A stretch of DNA of 64,000 bases from an uncultured Alistipes sp. (GCA_900542505.1 UQNV01000001.1:1-64000); one strand, 5' to 3'; positions 52,293 through 61,830 are shown, counted from the stretch's first letter. Notes: generated by a model not told the origin, from the sequence alone. Program-made: numbers and translations.

Positions 52293-52874
52293 ATGAAAAA
52301 GTGGATTTGGATTGTACTTGCCATCCTCGTCATCGGAGGATTTTTCTTCTATTCGACCTACAACCGGCTGGTGAGCCGTGAGGAGGGGGTCAACAGCGCC
52401 TGGGCCAACGTCGAGACGCAGTACCAGCGCCGTTCGGACCTCATTCCCAACCTGGTGAGCACGGTGAAGGGCTATGCCGAGCACGAGCGCTCGACGCTCG
52501 ACGAAGTGACCGAGGCTCGCTCCCGCGCTACCTCCATCAACCTCTCGGTCGACGAGCTGACCCCCGAGCAGCTGGAGCGCTACCAGTCGGCACAGGCCGA
52601 GGTGCGCACGGCACTGGGACGGCTGCTGGCCGTGGCCGAGAACTACCCCGACCTGAAGGCCAACACGAACTTCCAGGAGCTGCAGGCGCAGCTCGAGGGG
52701 ACCGAGAACCGCATCGCCGTGGCGCGGCGCGACTTCAACGAGACGGCACGCGCCTACAACGTGGCCGTGCGCCGCTTCCCGACCAACATCGTGGCCTCCA
52801 TGTGCGGTTTCGAGAAGAAGCCCTACTTCGAGGCCTCGGAGGGCAGCGACGCCGCCCCGAAGGTGGAGTTCTGA
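52293..52874 (+). CDS. lemA: LemA family protein
   Basis: A 193-residue protein with an N-terminal membrane helix (WIWIVLAILVIGGFFFYSTYNRL) and a helical-bundle LemA domain (EGVNSAWANVETQYQRR, SDLIPNLVSTVKGYAEHE, LKANTNFQELQAQLEGTENRI, YNVAVRRFPTNIVA). The bulk is thought to lie in the periplasm. Paired with the TPM-domain gene 111 bases upstream; the order TPM then LemA is the reverse of the common order. Function is unknown. It ends at a bidirectional terminator. Confidence 0.94.
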   Translation: MKKWIWIVLAILVIGGFFFYSTYNRLVSREEGVNSAWANVETQYQRRSDLIPNLVSTVKGYAEHERSTLDEVTEARSRATSINLSVDELTPEQLERYQSAQAEVRTALGRLLAVAENYPDLKANTNFQELQAQLEGTENRIAVARRDFNETARAYNVAVRRFPTNIVASMCGFEKKPYFEASEGSDAAPKVEF

Positions 52875-52921
52875 GTTCAGGACAGAGGGCCCCGGAATCG
52901 GGGAGAGTGCATAAAAGCATG

Positions 52922-52959
52922 AAAAAAGGAGAGGGAGCTTGGGCTTCCTCTCCTTTTTT
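52922..52959. terminator. Bidirectional intrinsic terminator
   Basis: A 13-bp stem AAAAAAGGAGAGG and complement with a ~12-base loop, between convergent lemA and a GH13 gene. Confidence 0.9.
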
Positions 52960-53033
52960 GCCGGTACACGGGCATCGCCGGGGCCATGGAGCGCCATGCC
53001 CGCGGCTCCGCCCCACCCTTGCGGACAGAGGCC

Positions 53034-55040
53034 TCAACGGGCCGCGGCCGCCGCACCGCCATCGGACGGGGCAGCTCCCCGGTCGAATTCGACCACCAGC
53101 GCCGAGAAGGGGGCTGCCGTGCTCCGGTCCGAAAGCTCGACCCGCCCTCCGCTCACCACGTCGCGCCCCGCATGGAGCTGAGCGGCGATTTCGGCATAGT
53201 GCGACCAGGGGATGCGCACGCGGCGGTGTGTGTTGTTGACAAAGACGAAGACGCACGCATGCTCGTCGTAGCGGAAGAAGGCGTAGGTCCCGCCCTCGGG
53301 CGCGAAGTGCATCATGCGCCCCGTGTGGAGCACGCGGCACCCCCGGCGCCAGGTGAAGAGGCGCCGCACGTATTCATGGAGTTCGCCCGCCTCGCCCAGC
53401 CGGCCCGACTCCTCGAAGCAGTTGCGCGCATCGCCCGGCCAGCCGCCCGGGAAGTCACGGCGCAGGCCGCCGTGGCCCTGCGCCGCATCGGTCGTGCGCA
53501 GCCCCAGTTCGTCGCCCGCAAAGATTTGGGGAATACCCCGCAGCGTGGCCAGCAGCGCGAAGGCAATCTTCATCCGCCGCCAGTCGCCGCCGACCACATC
53601 GGCCAGACGCTCCGTATCGTGGTTGCCGAAGAAGGTGACCAGATTCGACGGATTGTGGTAGACGAAGTCGTCCGAAAGGCAGTCGTAGAGGGGCATCATC
53701 GAACCGGCGCCGCCGCGCCGCCGCGGCCGCAGCACGGCGCAGAGCGCCTCCTGCAGCGGGAAATCCATCAGGGCGGGCAGGTGCGAGTCGAAGCCGTCGC
53801 GATTCGGCTGTCCGCTCTGCCAGTAGGCCAGGCGCGGGATATCGGTCGTCCAGCACTCGCCGACGATGTTGAGCCACGGGAATTCGCGCCGCACCGAGGC
53901 GCACCAGGCGCTCATCGGCCCCTTCTCGTTGTAGGGGTAGGTGTCCACGCGCAGGCCGTCGATGCCGGCCCGCTCCGTCCACCAGACGGCCCACTGCCGG
54001 AAATAGTTCAGCACGAAGGGGTTGTCGAGGTTCATGTCGGGCATCGACGGGTCGAACCAGCCGCCCTGCAGCACTTCGAGGTCTCGGCGCGAGGCGTGGG
54101 GGTCCATGTGGGTCGAGAAGAGGTGGTTGGTCGGCGTATATGCATCGTGGCGGTGGAGCCAGTCGTCGAACGGAGGGTCGTGCATCCACCAGTGGGCGCC
54201 GCCGCAGTGGTTCGTCACCACATCCATCACCACCTTGAGCCCCCGGCGATGGCACTCGTCGACAAAGGCAAAGTAGGCCTCGTTGCCGCCCATGCGGGGG
54301 TCGACCCGGTAGTAGTCGGCCGTGGCGTAGCCGTGGTACGACTGGTGCGGCTCGTTGTCGAGCAGCACGGGGGTGCACCAGACGGCCGTGACACCGAGCC
54401 CGGCAATGTAGTCCAGATGGCGCGTAAGTCCGGGGAGGTCCCCTCCGTGGCGGCCGAAGGGGGCACGGCGGTCGCAACGCTCCGAAGTGGAGGCATCGTC
54501 ATCGGTCGAGGGGTCGCCGTCGGCGAAACGGTCGGGCATCACCAGATAGATTGTGTCGGCCGAAGAGAAGCTCCCGCCCCCGGGGCGCTCCCGGCGGGCC
54601 GCCAGCTCGTAATCCACGCCGAAGCTCTCCCCGCCACGCGAAAAGCAGAGCCGGATGCGGCCGGGACGGGCCGTCGGCGCTATGGCCACGTCGACAAAGA
54701 GGTAATCGGGGCTCGAGCCCGGATGGAGCGCCGCGACGCGGACCCCTTCGCAGGCCGCGGCCTCGACCTGCCACGAGGCGATGCCCTGCCCCTTGACAAG
54801 CAGCTGCAGCGGCGTCTGCATGCCGACCCACCACGACGGAGGCTCGATGCGCTCGATACGGCCGCCCGAGCCGGCAACCGTTCGGACGGTTTCGGGGCTC
54901 TTGGTTTCGGGGCTCTCGGAGGTCTCCGGCATCACGTCTGAGCCGGAAGGCCGGGTGTTGCCGGAGCACCCGGAGGCGTCGGAAGCGGGATTTGCGCACC
55001 GCTCCCTCGCTTCGATGCGGCGGGGATGGTCGAGTTTCAT
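53034..55040 (-). CDS. GH13 alpha-glucan hydrolase, neopullulanase/cyclomaltodextrinase-like
   Basis: A 668-residue enzyme. A Ser/Pro/Glu-rich N-terminal segment, then an N-terminal beta domain (PPSWWVGMQTPLQLLVKGQGI in parts), then the GH13 barrel: DVVTNHC, GLRVDTYPY with the nucleophile Asp, IVGECW with the acid/base Glu, FFGNHDTER with the third Asp, and a C-terminal beta domain. It cleaves alpha-1,4 (and perhaps alpha-1,6) links in maltodextrins or pullulan. No signal peptide is evident, suggesting the cytoplasm, though the start is uncertain (55064, 55040 or 54932). It follows the other GH13 gene by 67 bases in the same direction. Confidence 0.88.
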   Translation of the reverse strand: MKLDHPRRIEARERCANPASDASGCSGNTRPSGSDVMPETSESPETKSPETVRTVAGSGGRIERIEPPSWWVGMQTPLQLLVKGQGIASWQVEAAACEGVRVAALHPGSSPDYLFVDVAIAPTARPGRIRLCFSRGGESFGVDYELAARRERPGGGSFSSADTIYLVMPDRFADGDPSTDDDASTSERCDRRAPFGRHGGDLPGLTRHLDYIAGLGVTAVWCTPVLLDNEPHQSYHGYATADYYRVDPRMGGNEAYFAFVDECHRRGLKVVMDVVTNHCGGAHWWMHDPPFDDWLHRHDAYTPTNHLFSTHMDPHASRRDLEVLQGGWFDPSMPDMNLDNPFVLNYFRQWAVWWTERAGIDGLRVDTYPYNEKGPMSAWCASVRREFPWLNIVGECWTTDIPRLAYWQSGQPNRDGFDSHLPALMDFPLQEALCAVLRPRRRGGAGSMMPLYDCLSDDFVYHNPSNLVTFFGNHDTERLADVVGGDWRRMKIAFALLATLRGIPQIFAGDELGLRTTDAAQGHGGLRRDFPGGWPGDARNCFEESGRLGEAGELHEYVRRLFTWRRGCRVLHTGRMMHFAPEGGTYAFFRYDEHACVFVFVNNTHRRVRIPWSHYAEIAAQLHAGRDVVSGGRVELSDRSTAAPFSALVVEFDRGAAPSDGGAAAAAR

Positions 55041-55107
55041 GGCAGGAAGGCATTGTGCGGCCACACCGGCGGGCCGCGATTGCCGGCAGCAGGAAGGTCC
55101 TATGCCG

Positions 55108-56403
55108 CTATTCGCACGAGCGGGTCAGAATCCGGTAGTTCCATGGAGCCATATCCTCCTCGACATGTTCGGGTAGCAGCAGCGGGAGGCCCGTCATCGC
55201 GTCGACATAACGCCCGGCGTAGATACCCGTCCGATAGTCGGCATGGATGGCATAGGGCGAAAGGTTCATCACCGCCACGACGCGGTCGTCGCCCGCCTCG
55301 CGCACGAAGGTCATCAGGCAATCCTCGGCGTTGTTGCGGATTTCGACCATCTCGCCGCCGCAGCCGCCCGAGGCGAGGGCCGGATGGCGGTGGCGGAGCT
55401 CTGCCAGACGGCGGTAGAAATCGGTGAAGGCATTGGGGGTGGCATCGGGCAGGGGGTCACGGTCGAAAAAGGCGAAGCGGTGGTCGTAGCCCACCTCCTG
55501 CCCCGTATAGACGAGGGGCAGGCCGCGCGGCACGACAAAGGTAAAGGCCGCCATGATTTCACGGGCGGCACCCATGCGAGCGAATTCCGAGCCGCTCCAC
55601 GAGTTTTCGTCGTGGTTCGAGGTGAAGGTGAGCCGCATGGCCGTCGAGGGGTAGCGTCCGCGGTCGGCATGGATGTAGTCGCGCAGCGCCGTAACGCGCA
55701 CCTTGCCCTGCGCCACATCGTTCATCAGGTGGTGCATCTCCCAGGCGTAGCAGGCATCGAAGGTGCCGTGGTCGAAGAGGTTCGTCTCCTCGGCCTCGGC
55801 CAGCATGAAGAGGTCGGGCTTCGTACGGCGCAGACGGCGGACCGTCTCGTGCCAGAACTCCACCGGCACGAGCATCGCCATGTCGCAGCGGAAGCCGTCG
55901 ACGCCGTGCTCGCGGAGCCAGAACTCCATCGCCTCGGCCTGACCCTCCCAGACGGCCCGGTTGGCGTAGTTGAGCTTCGCCGTATCGGTCCAGTCCCACG
56001 GCACGACGGGCACACCCGAGGCGTCGCGTTCGTACCAGTCGGCAGGCTTCTCCGTAATCCAGCGGGCATCGCGCGCCGTATGGTTGGCCACCCAGTCCAG
56101 CAGCACCTTCATGCCGAGGCGGTGCGCCTCGGCCACGAAGGCGTCGAAATCGGCCATCGTCCCCATCTCGGGGTTGACGGCACAGTAGTCGCGAATCGAA
56201 TAGTAGGAGCCCAGCGAGCCCTTGCGCCCCTCGACGCCGATGGGATAGACGGGCATGAGCCATACGGCATCGATGCCCATGTCGCGCAGCATCGGCAGCC
56301 GCGCGGCGGCGGCCCGCAGCGTACCCTCGGGCGTAAGCTGGCGGACGTTCATTTCATAGATGACGGCCTGAAGGCTCCATTCGGGATGAATCATCGAACC
56401 CAT
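55108..56403 (-). CDS. GH13 alpha-amylase family enzyme
   Basis: A 431-residue single-barrel amylase. Conserved regions: DWVANHT, GFRCDMAML with the nucleophile Asp, MLAEAEE with the acid/base Glu, FTSNHDENSW with the third Asp, and a short C-terminal beta domain. No signal peptide, so probably cytoplasmic. Start at 56403 (MGSMIHPEW) is an ATG; the longer form would need a TTG at 56418. It is first in a two-gene unit with the neopullulanase-like gene; the two can degrade imported or stored alpha-glucan. No SusC/D pair is adjacent. TATTTTTG on the minus strand (56628-56621) is a possible -7 box. Confidence 0.88.
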   Translation of the reverse strand: MGSMIHPEWSLQAVIYEMNVRQLTPEGTLRAAAARLPMLRDMGIDAVWLMPVYPIGVEGRKGSLGSYYSIRDYCAVNPEMGTMADFDAFVAEAHRLGMKVLLDWVANHTARDARWITEKPADWYERDASGVPVVPWDWTDTAKLNYANRAVWEGQAEAMEFWLREHGVDGFRCDMAMLVPVEFWHETVRRLRRTKPDLFMLAEAEETNLFDHGTFDACYAWEMHHLMNDVAQGKVRVTALRDYIHADRGRYPSTAMRLTFTSNHDENSWSGSEFARMGAAREIMAAFTFVVPRGLPLVYTGQEVGYDHRFAFFDRDPLPDATPNAFTDFYRRLAELRHRHPALASGGCGGEMVEIRNNAEDCLMTFVREAGDDRVVAVMNLSPYAIHADYRTGIYAGRYVDAMTGLPLLLPEHVEEDMAPWNYRILTRSCE

Positions 56404-56620
56404 ATCTTCTTGATGCAATTTTCCAGTTAGTTAAGTTATTAAAAAACAAGTCCGGAGGAGCAATCCTCCGCAAACGGGCCGCAACGGCAGAGCCGCCACC
56501 GGAGACTTCGTACGGCAGGCATCGGACAGGCCTCTGCCGGACGGTTTTCCGAAGAGCGGAGCCTTTCCGACCCGGCTGCCGGGCTTTCGGCACGTCCGTT
56601 CCGGAGCATTTTCCGAACTT

Positions 56621-56628
56621 CAAAAATA
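56621..56628 (-). promoter_or_regulatory. -7 box for the GH13 pair
   Basis: TATTTTTG on the minus strand, implying a leader of ~210 bases. 56440-56600 otherwise holds no recognised feature. Confidence 0.4.
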
Positions 56629-56828
56629 CACTTTTTTTCGCAAATTGCACGCATTCGGCCTTCGCTGAAGCTCCGGCCGCCGGTCACACAGCCCCAAAAG
56701 CACCCGACACTCCGCCGCACACGGCCCGGAAATCCCATTTTTGTCCCGAAGTGCCCGGCCGGACACACAATAGAGCCAAGTGCGGCACAAATAACGGATT
56801 GCGCCGCTGTTTTTCCGGAAAACTTTAC

Positions 56829-56836
56829 TACCTTTG
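56829..56836 (+). promoter_or_regulatory. -7 box for the polysaccharide export genes
   Basis: TACCTTTG 31 bases before the start codon. Confidence 0.5.
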
Positions 56837-56866
56837 CATGGCGTATTTAACAGACTCCTGAACCTC

Positions 56867-57676
56867 ATGAGATTTTTCCGTTTGTTCTTCATCTCCGCTG
56901 TTGCGGTTTTGGCTTTCACGTCGTGTGCCACCCAGAAAAAGGCAACCGAAAGAACCTGGTATCTGCAGGATGCCGACCCCTTCACGCCGGAACAGATTGC
57001 CATGAACGGCCAAATCCGCATCAAACCGCTCGACCGGCTTACCGTTGTGGTGAACAGCAAGGACCCCGAGCTGGCCGTCCCGTTCAATACGGCATCTTCC
57101 TACAACTCGCTGTCGACCACAGGAACAAATTCCACGAATGGAGCCGCGTCGCTCCAGGTCCGCACGGTAGACGAAAACGGAATGTTCGACATGCCGGTTA
57201 TCGGAAAAATCGACTGTCGGGGAATGACCCGCGGCCAGCTGGCCCAGGCCATTGCCGACAAAATCATCGAAGGAGGCTATCTGAACGACCCGACGGTGAA
57301 CGTGGAGTTCGCCGACATGAAGTTCTCGGTCATCGGCGAGGTTTCCCGCCCCGGAGAGTACGAAATCAAGAATGACCGCGTCTCGATTTTCGACGCCCTG
57401 GCGCTGGCCGGCGACCTGACTGTCTACGGCATGCGCGACCAGGTGGCCGTCATCCGCGAGACGAATGGAGTCCGCTCCATCGAATACCTCGACCTTACGT
57501 CGAAGGATATCTTCAACTCGCCGGCCTTCTACCTCCAGCAGAACGATGTCGTCTACGTGAAACCGAACAAGAACAAGGCTCGTTCGGGCCAAATCAACCA
57601 GGACCGTTCGTTCTACATCTCGCTGGTAAGCACCGCCATTTCGATTGTGACCCTTGTCGTAACCCTCTCCAAATAG
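56867..57676 (+). CDS. Polysaccharide export lipoprotein (Wza-like)
   Basis: A 269-residue outer-membrane or periplasmic lipoprotein. Signal MRFFRLFFISAVAVLAF, lipobox TSCA. The Poly_export domain (RIKPLDRLTVVVNSKDPELA, DENGMFDMPVIGKIDCRGMT) is followed by an SLBB-like repeat (FSVIGEVSRPGEYEI, ALALAGDLTVYGMRDQVAVI) and a C-terminal hydrophobic helix. It is shorter than E. coli Wza. It forms the export channel or its periplasmic part for capsule or exopolysaccharide and is followed 9 bases later by the tyrosine autokinase. Confidence 0.94.
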   Translation: MRFFRLFFISAVAVLAFTSCATQKKATERTWYLQDADPFTPEQIAMNGQIRIKPLDRLTVVVNSKDPELAVPFNTASSYNSLSTTGTNSTNGAASLQVRTVDENGMFDMPVIGKIDCRGMTRGQLAQAIADKIIEGGYLNDPTVNVEFADMKFSVIGEVSRPGEYEIKNDRVSIFDALALAGDLTVYGMRDQVAVIRETNGVRSIEYLDLTSKDIFNSPAFYLQQNDVVYVKPNKNKARSGQINQDRSFYISLVSTAISIVTLVVTLSK

Positions 57677-57685
57677 TCCGCAGAC

Positions 57686-60172
57686 ATGACCGAACAGACT
57701 CTCAATCCGCATAATTCCCAGAGCGAATCCTCTGAAGTCGGGGTACTCTCGCTTCACGACATCATCCAGATGGTGCTGGCCAACTGGTACTGGTTCGCAC
57801 TCTCGGTGGCCGTCTGCCTCTCGGTGGCATACCTCTATGTGGCACGGACACCGAAAGTCTACAGCCGCAAGGCCACCATCCTGGTCAAGGACGACCGCAA
57901 GGGGGCCGACATGGATATTTCGGCGTTCAGCGACCTCTCGGGATTCCAACCCCGAAGCAGTGTGGACAACGAGGTATTCATCCTCCAGTCGCGCCGGCTG
58001 ATGCAGGAGGTGGTCCGCAACCTGAATCTGACGACCAACTACACCAAACGGCACGGCCTCCGCACGCAGGACCTCTACGGCTGCTCGCCCATCGAGGCGG
58101 ACTTCGTGGACGACAGCGAAAACCAGGCCTTCTCGTTCAAGGTGCGGCTTCTGCCCGGCGGCGAACGGGTCGAACTGACCGAATTCAACGACGGATACAT
58201 CGCCGAAGAGGAGAGCGAACGCCTTGTCGAGGCCTCCTACGGCGATACGGTCTCCACGCCGCTGGGAAGAATGATTATCCGCAAGACGCTCTACATGTCG
58301 CCCGCCGATGAAGGCACCGTAATCCGGGTCGGCAAGACGACGCTCGGTGCCGCAACTTCGGCCTACCGCGCCGACGTCCAGTGCGCCGTGGAGAACAAAC
58401 AGACCTCGGTGGTCGGCATCTCGATGAGCAACACGGTCCCCAAACGGGCCGAGGATGTCATCAACACCCTCATTACGGAGTACAACGACGACGCCATCGC
58501 CGACAAGCGGCGCATCTCGGAAGAGACGGCAGCCTTCATCCGCTCACGACTCGAAATCATCGGGCAGGAGCTGGGCGACGTGGACCGCGACATCGAGGAT
58601 TTCAAGAAGAGCAACCGGATGGTCGACCTCGGGACCGAAGCGGCCCGCAACGTCGAGGAGAGTTCGCGCTTCAAGGCCGAAGGTCTCTCGATTGACAACC
58701 AAATCAACGTGGCGGAGTTCATCCGCAGCTACCTGTTCGACAAGAAGCACGCCGGCGACCTGATTCCCGCCATGGCGGCCATCTCCAACCCCGGCATCTC
58801 CGAGCAGATTGCCACCTACAACGAGGGCATCCTCCGCCGCGAAAAGCTCAGCGAAAACAGTTCGGCGAACAACCCCGTGATTCAGGAGCTGGACAACAAC
58901 CTCGCAGCCGTGCGGCGCTCCATCATCGCCTCGCTCGACTCGCACATCTCGGCGCTCGAAATCCAGCGCAAGGCGCTGCGCACGGAGGAGGAGCAGGCCA
59001 ACCGCCGCATCTCGACCGTCCCCTCGCAGGAGAAGGAGATGCTCGGCATCACCCGTCAGCAGAAAATCAAGGAGGAGCTCTACCTCTATCTGCTCAACAA
59101 GCAGGAGGAGACACAGCTCAACCTCGCCGTGGCGGAGAGCAACGCCCGCATCATCGACCTCGCATACGGTCCGTCGGCACCCGTAGCACCCAAGGCCTCG
59201 ATGATATTCGCCATTGCGCTCCTGGCCGGCGTAGCCATTCCGTTCGGACTGATTTTCCTGCTGAGCATGCTCGACACGACCATCCGCGGCCGCCGCGACG
59301 TGGAGGAGAACCTGAGCGCCCCCTTCCTGGGTGACATTCCGCTCTACGAAGGCAAGACGACCAAGGGTGTCGCCGTCCGCGAAGCCGGGCGCGACGCTGT
59401 TTCGGAGGCATTCCGCATGCTGCGCTCGAACATGACCTTCATGAACGTTTCGAGCAAGGGACGCATGCAGTGCGTGCTCTTCACCTCGTCGAACCCCCAC
59501 GCCGGCAAGACCTTCGTTGCCATCAACCTTGCCACTACGCTCGCGGCTGCCGGCAAGAAGGTTGTGCTGCTCGACCTCGACCTGCGCCGCCACGCCCTCT
59601 CGAGCGAAATGGGACAAAGACACGAAGTCAAGGGGATAACGGCCTACCTTTCGGGAGAAATCGACGATATCGGGAAGCTCATCTCCAATCCCGGCATCAA
59701 CGAGAACCTGGATGTTATCTATGCCGGTATCCAGCCGCCCAACCCGGCCGAAATGCTCCTCTCGGAGCGTCTCGACGCCCTTGTCGCCGAGCTGCGCACG
59801 CGCTACGAATACATCTTCATCGACTCGACGCCGGCCATGTCGGTCGCCGATGCCATCAGCACCGACCGTCTGTGCGACCTCTGCATCTACATCGTCCGCG
59901 AAGGGGTGCTGGACCGCCGTCAGCTGCCCGACATCGAACGGCTTTACCTCGAGAAGAAGTTCCACAACATGTGCATTGTCCTCAACGGAGCCCGTACGCG
60001 CCGCCACGGCTATGGCTATGGCTACGGCTATGGTTACGGATATACCTACGGGTACGGATACGGCGACGACTATCAGGAGCCGAGCTACCGCAAGCAGATT
60101 CTGAACCTGCTCCGGAAACTCTTCCCGCGCCGCGAAGAGGAACACGGCCGCCACGGCAAGAACAAGCGTTGA
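57686..60172 (+). CDS. Capsular polysaccharide co-polymerase / tyrosine autokinase (Wzc-like)
   Basis: An 828-residue BY-kinase. Wzz domain with two membrane helices (about residues 30-50 and 505-525) flanking a periplasmic coiled-coil part; the cytoplasmic kinase has Walker A NPHAGKT (603-609), Walker A' VVLLDLDLRRH and Walker B YIFIDSTPAM. Residues ~774-800 form a Tyr-rich tail with nine or more Tyr in YG repeats, the autophosphorylation cluster. It controls polymer length and export with the lipoprotein upstream. No matching Wzb phosphatase is in the window; the small HAD gene downstream is not of that class. No glycosyltransferases are adjacent. Confidence 0.95.
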   Translation: MTEQTLNPHNSQSESSEVGVLSLHDIIQMVLANWYWFALSVAVCLSVAYLYVARTPKVYSRKATILVKDDRKGADMDISAFSDLSGFQPRSSVDNEVFILQSRRLMQEVVRNLNLTTNYTKRHGLRTQDLYGCSPIEADFVDDSENQAFSFKVRLLPGGERVELTEFNDGYIAEEESERLVEASYGDTVSTPLGRMIIRKTLYMSPADEGTVIRVGKTTLGAATSAYRADVQCAVENKQTSVVGISMSNTVPKRAEDVINTLITEYNDDAIADKRRISEETAAFIRSRLEIIGQELGDVDRDIEDFKKSNRMVDLGTEAARNVEESSRFKAEGLSIDNQINVAEFIRSYLFDKKHAGDLIPAMAAISNPGISEQIATYNEGILRREKLSENSSANNPVIQELDNNLAAVRRSIIASLDSHISALEIQRKALRTEEEQANRRISTVPSQEKEMLGITRQQKIKEELYLYLLNKQEETQLNLAVAESNARIIDLAYGPSAPVAPKASMIFAIALLAGVAIPFGLIFLLSMLDTTIRGRRDVEENLSAPFLGDIPLYEGKTTKGVAVREAGRDAVSEAFRMLRSNMTFMNVSSKGRMQCVLFTSSNPHAGKTFVAINLATTLAAAGKKVVLLDLDLRRHALSSEMGQRHEVKGITAYLSGEIDDIGKLISNPGINENLDVIYAGIQPPNPAEMLLSERLDALVAELRTRYEYIFIDSTPAMSVADAISTDRLCDLCIYIVREGVLDRRQLPDIERLYLEKKFHNMCIVLNGARTRRHGYGYGYGYGYGYTYGYGYGDDYQEPSYRKQILNLLRKLFPRREEEHGRHGKNKR
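60007..60066 (+). repeat. Tyr-Gly codon repeat in the autokinase tail
   Basis: Tandem 6-bp GGNTAY units (GGCTATGGCTATGGCTACGG...) encode alternating Gly and Tyr, interrupted once by Thr. Confidence 0.85.
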
Positions 60173-60200
60173 ACCACCGAAGAACAAACCCCTCGAAGCC

Positions 60201-60590
60201 ATGGCCATACACGACGCAATCATCGCCGTCGATTTCGACGGTACGGTTGTCACCCATGAATACCCCCATGTGGGCAGGGATGCGGGTGCGGTGCCCGTAC
60301 TCCGCGAGCTGACCGACAACGGCTGCCGGCTCATCCTCTACACGATGCGTAGCGGCGCGCTGCTCGATAAGGCGCTTGCCTGGTTCGCCGAGCAGGACAT
60401 TCCGCTCTATGCGGTCAACGAGAATCCCGAACAGCGACGCTGGACGCAGTCTCCCAAGGTCCATGCAGACCTCTACATCGACGACAGCGCTCTGGGGTGC
60501 CCCATCCGATTCATCGACGGAGTGAAACGCCCCGTTGCCGACTGGACGAAAATCCGCGAACAGCTCGTCCGCGACGGTTTTCTGGACTGA
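60201..60590 (+). CDS. Small HAD-fold phosphatase-like protein
   Basis: A 129-residue HAD-superfamily protein. Motif I is VDFDGT with D11/D13; LYTMRS carries the Ser of motif II; YIDDSALG is motif IV. Cap-less and short, it resembles the BT0820-type hydrolases of Bacteroidota. It lies 28 bases after the autokinase gene in the same direction, so it may be co-transcribed. Substrate is unknown. A terminator follows at 60678. Confidence 0.85.
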   Translation: MAIHDAIIAVDFDGTVVTHEYPHVGRDAGAVPVLRELTDNGCRLILYTMRSGALLDKALAWFAEQDIPLYAVNENPEQRRWTQSPKVHADLYIDDSALGCPIRFIDGVKRPVADWTKIREQLVRDGFLD

Positions 60591-60677
60591 CCCGTCGCAG
60601 CAGCGCGATTTGGCGCTACCATCGCTCCGCGACATCGACGACAGCACCGTGGCCCCGGCCGGGCCGTCATCCATACG

Positions 60678-60714
60678 AAAGCCGCCCGCTTCCATTGCAG
60701 AAGCGGGCGGCTTT
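60678..60714. terminator. Bidirectional intrinsic terminator
   Basis: A 14-bp stem AAAGCCGCCCGCTT and complement with a 9-base loop, between the HAD gene and the convergent nucleotidyltransferase gene. Confidence 0.9.
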
Positions 60715-60799
60715 CATTCATCCTCGCGGAAAGGCCACGCACGAAAAAGGGGCAAAGCGCCGAATGGCGCCCCGCCCCGTATCGGACCCATCTGCGGAA

Positions 60800-61711
60800 C
60801 TACTTCCAGAGGTCACGCGGATACTTGCCTTCGGCAATCATCCGCTCGATGCTGGCCACCAGCGCCGGTTTGTCCTCCTTGTAGGTCACGCCGTGCCACT
60901 GCGCCGTGCTGCGCAGCACACGCAGGGAGGCCGTACCTTCGCCGATGAGCTTGTTGACCATCGTCGGGATGTAAAACTCGGCCTTCAGATTCCCGCTGTT
61001 GGCGGCGAACCACTCCTTGAAATATTCGGCCGAATAGGTGAAGAAGTCGGGCGTGAAACCGAACAGGTTCATCGACACGGGCGTATCCTCGGCCAGAGGC
61101 TCGTCGGCTCCGCCGTCGTGGAAGAGGATGCGGCCGTCGGCAACACGCTCAATCTGCGTCCGCTCGACCATGCCCGTGAGGTTGCCCTCCGCATCGACCG
61201 AACATACGCCGCGCGAAACGGTGCCGTTCTCCGAGAGGGTGCGGTTCAGGTCATAGGCCACCATGCAGTAGCGGTTGCGCGAGTCGCCCAGCTGCGAGAG
61301 GTAGTCGCCGATGGTCCGGTAGGCCTCCGCACCGTAGAAGTCGTCGGCGTTGATGACCGCAAAGGGCTCGTGGATGGCCTCGGCCGCCATCATCACCGCA
61401 TGGTTCGTACCCCACGGCTTCTCACGGCCTTCGGGCACCGAAAGGCCCTCGGGCAGATAGTCGAGCTCCTGGAAGACATACTCGACGGCAATGCGGCCGC
61501 CGAACCGCTCGGCGGAGAAGACCTCCTGGAACTCCTTGGCAAACGAGTGCCGGATGACGAAGACTACCTTGCCGAATCCGGCGCGGATGGCATCGTAGAC
61601 CGAATAGTCAATGATGGCCTCGCGGTTGGGGCCGACGCCGTCCATCTGTTTCAACGAGCCGTAGCGGGAACCCATGCCCGCAGCAAGCACCAATAAAGTA
61701 GGTTTCACCAT
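60800..61711 (-). CDS. Sugar-1-phosphate nucleotidyltransferase
   Basis: A 303-residue NTP-transferase. N-terminal LVLAAGMGSRYGSLKQ is the nucleotide-binding loop; NADDFYG holds the metal-binding Asp; GVCSVDAEGNLTG and VSMNLFGFTPDFF follow. It activates a sugar phosphate with a nucleoside triphosphate. Similar genes in Bacteroidota sit next to hexosamine kinases; none is here. It has its own promoter at 61831-61861 and a ~115-base leader. Confidence 0.9.
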   Translation of the reverse strand: MVKPTLLVLAAGMGSRYGSLKQMDGVGPNREAIIDYSVYDAIRAGFGKVVFVIRHSFAKEFQEVFSAERFGGRIAVEYVFQELDYLPEGLSVPEGREKPWGTNHAVMMAAEAIHEPFAVINADDFYGAEAYRTIGDYLSQLGDSRNRYCMVAYDLNRTLSENGTVSRGVCSVDAEGNLTGMVERTQIERVADGRILFHDGGADEPLAEDTPVSMNLFGFTPDFFTYSAEYFKEWFAANSGNLKAEFYIPTMVNKLIGEGTASLRVLRSTAQWHGVTYKEDKPALVASIERMIAEGKYPRDLWK

Positions 61712-61830
61712 AATATCATCGATTTTGATTCGTTAGCATCAACGTACCGCATGATGGGAAACAGGCTGCGCCGGGGCGCCGGGGCGACACCCCTGCACGA
61801 AGCGTATCGTCATCCCACCCATACATCGTG

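Noticed and set aside
53034-56403. Starch utilisation (Sus) locus
   Set aside because: The two GH13 genes lack adjacent SusC/SusD homologues, and the receptor at 48730 is separated by TPM and LemA genes and a terminator.
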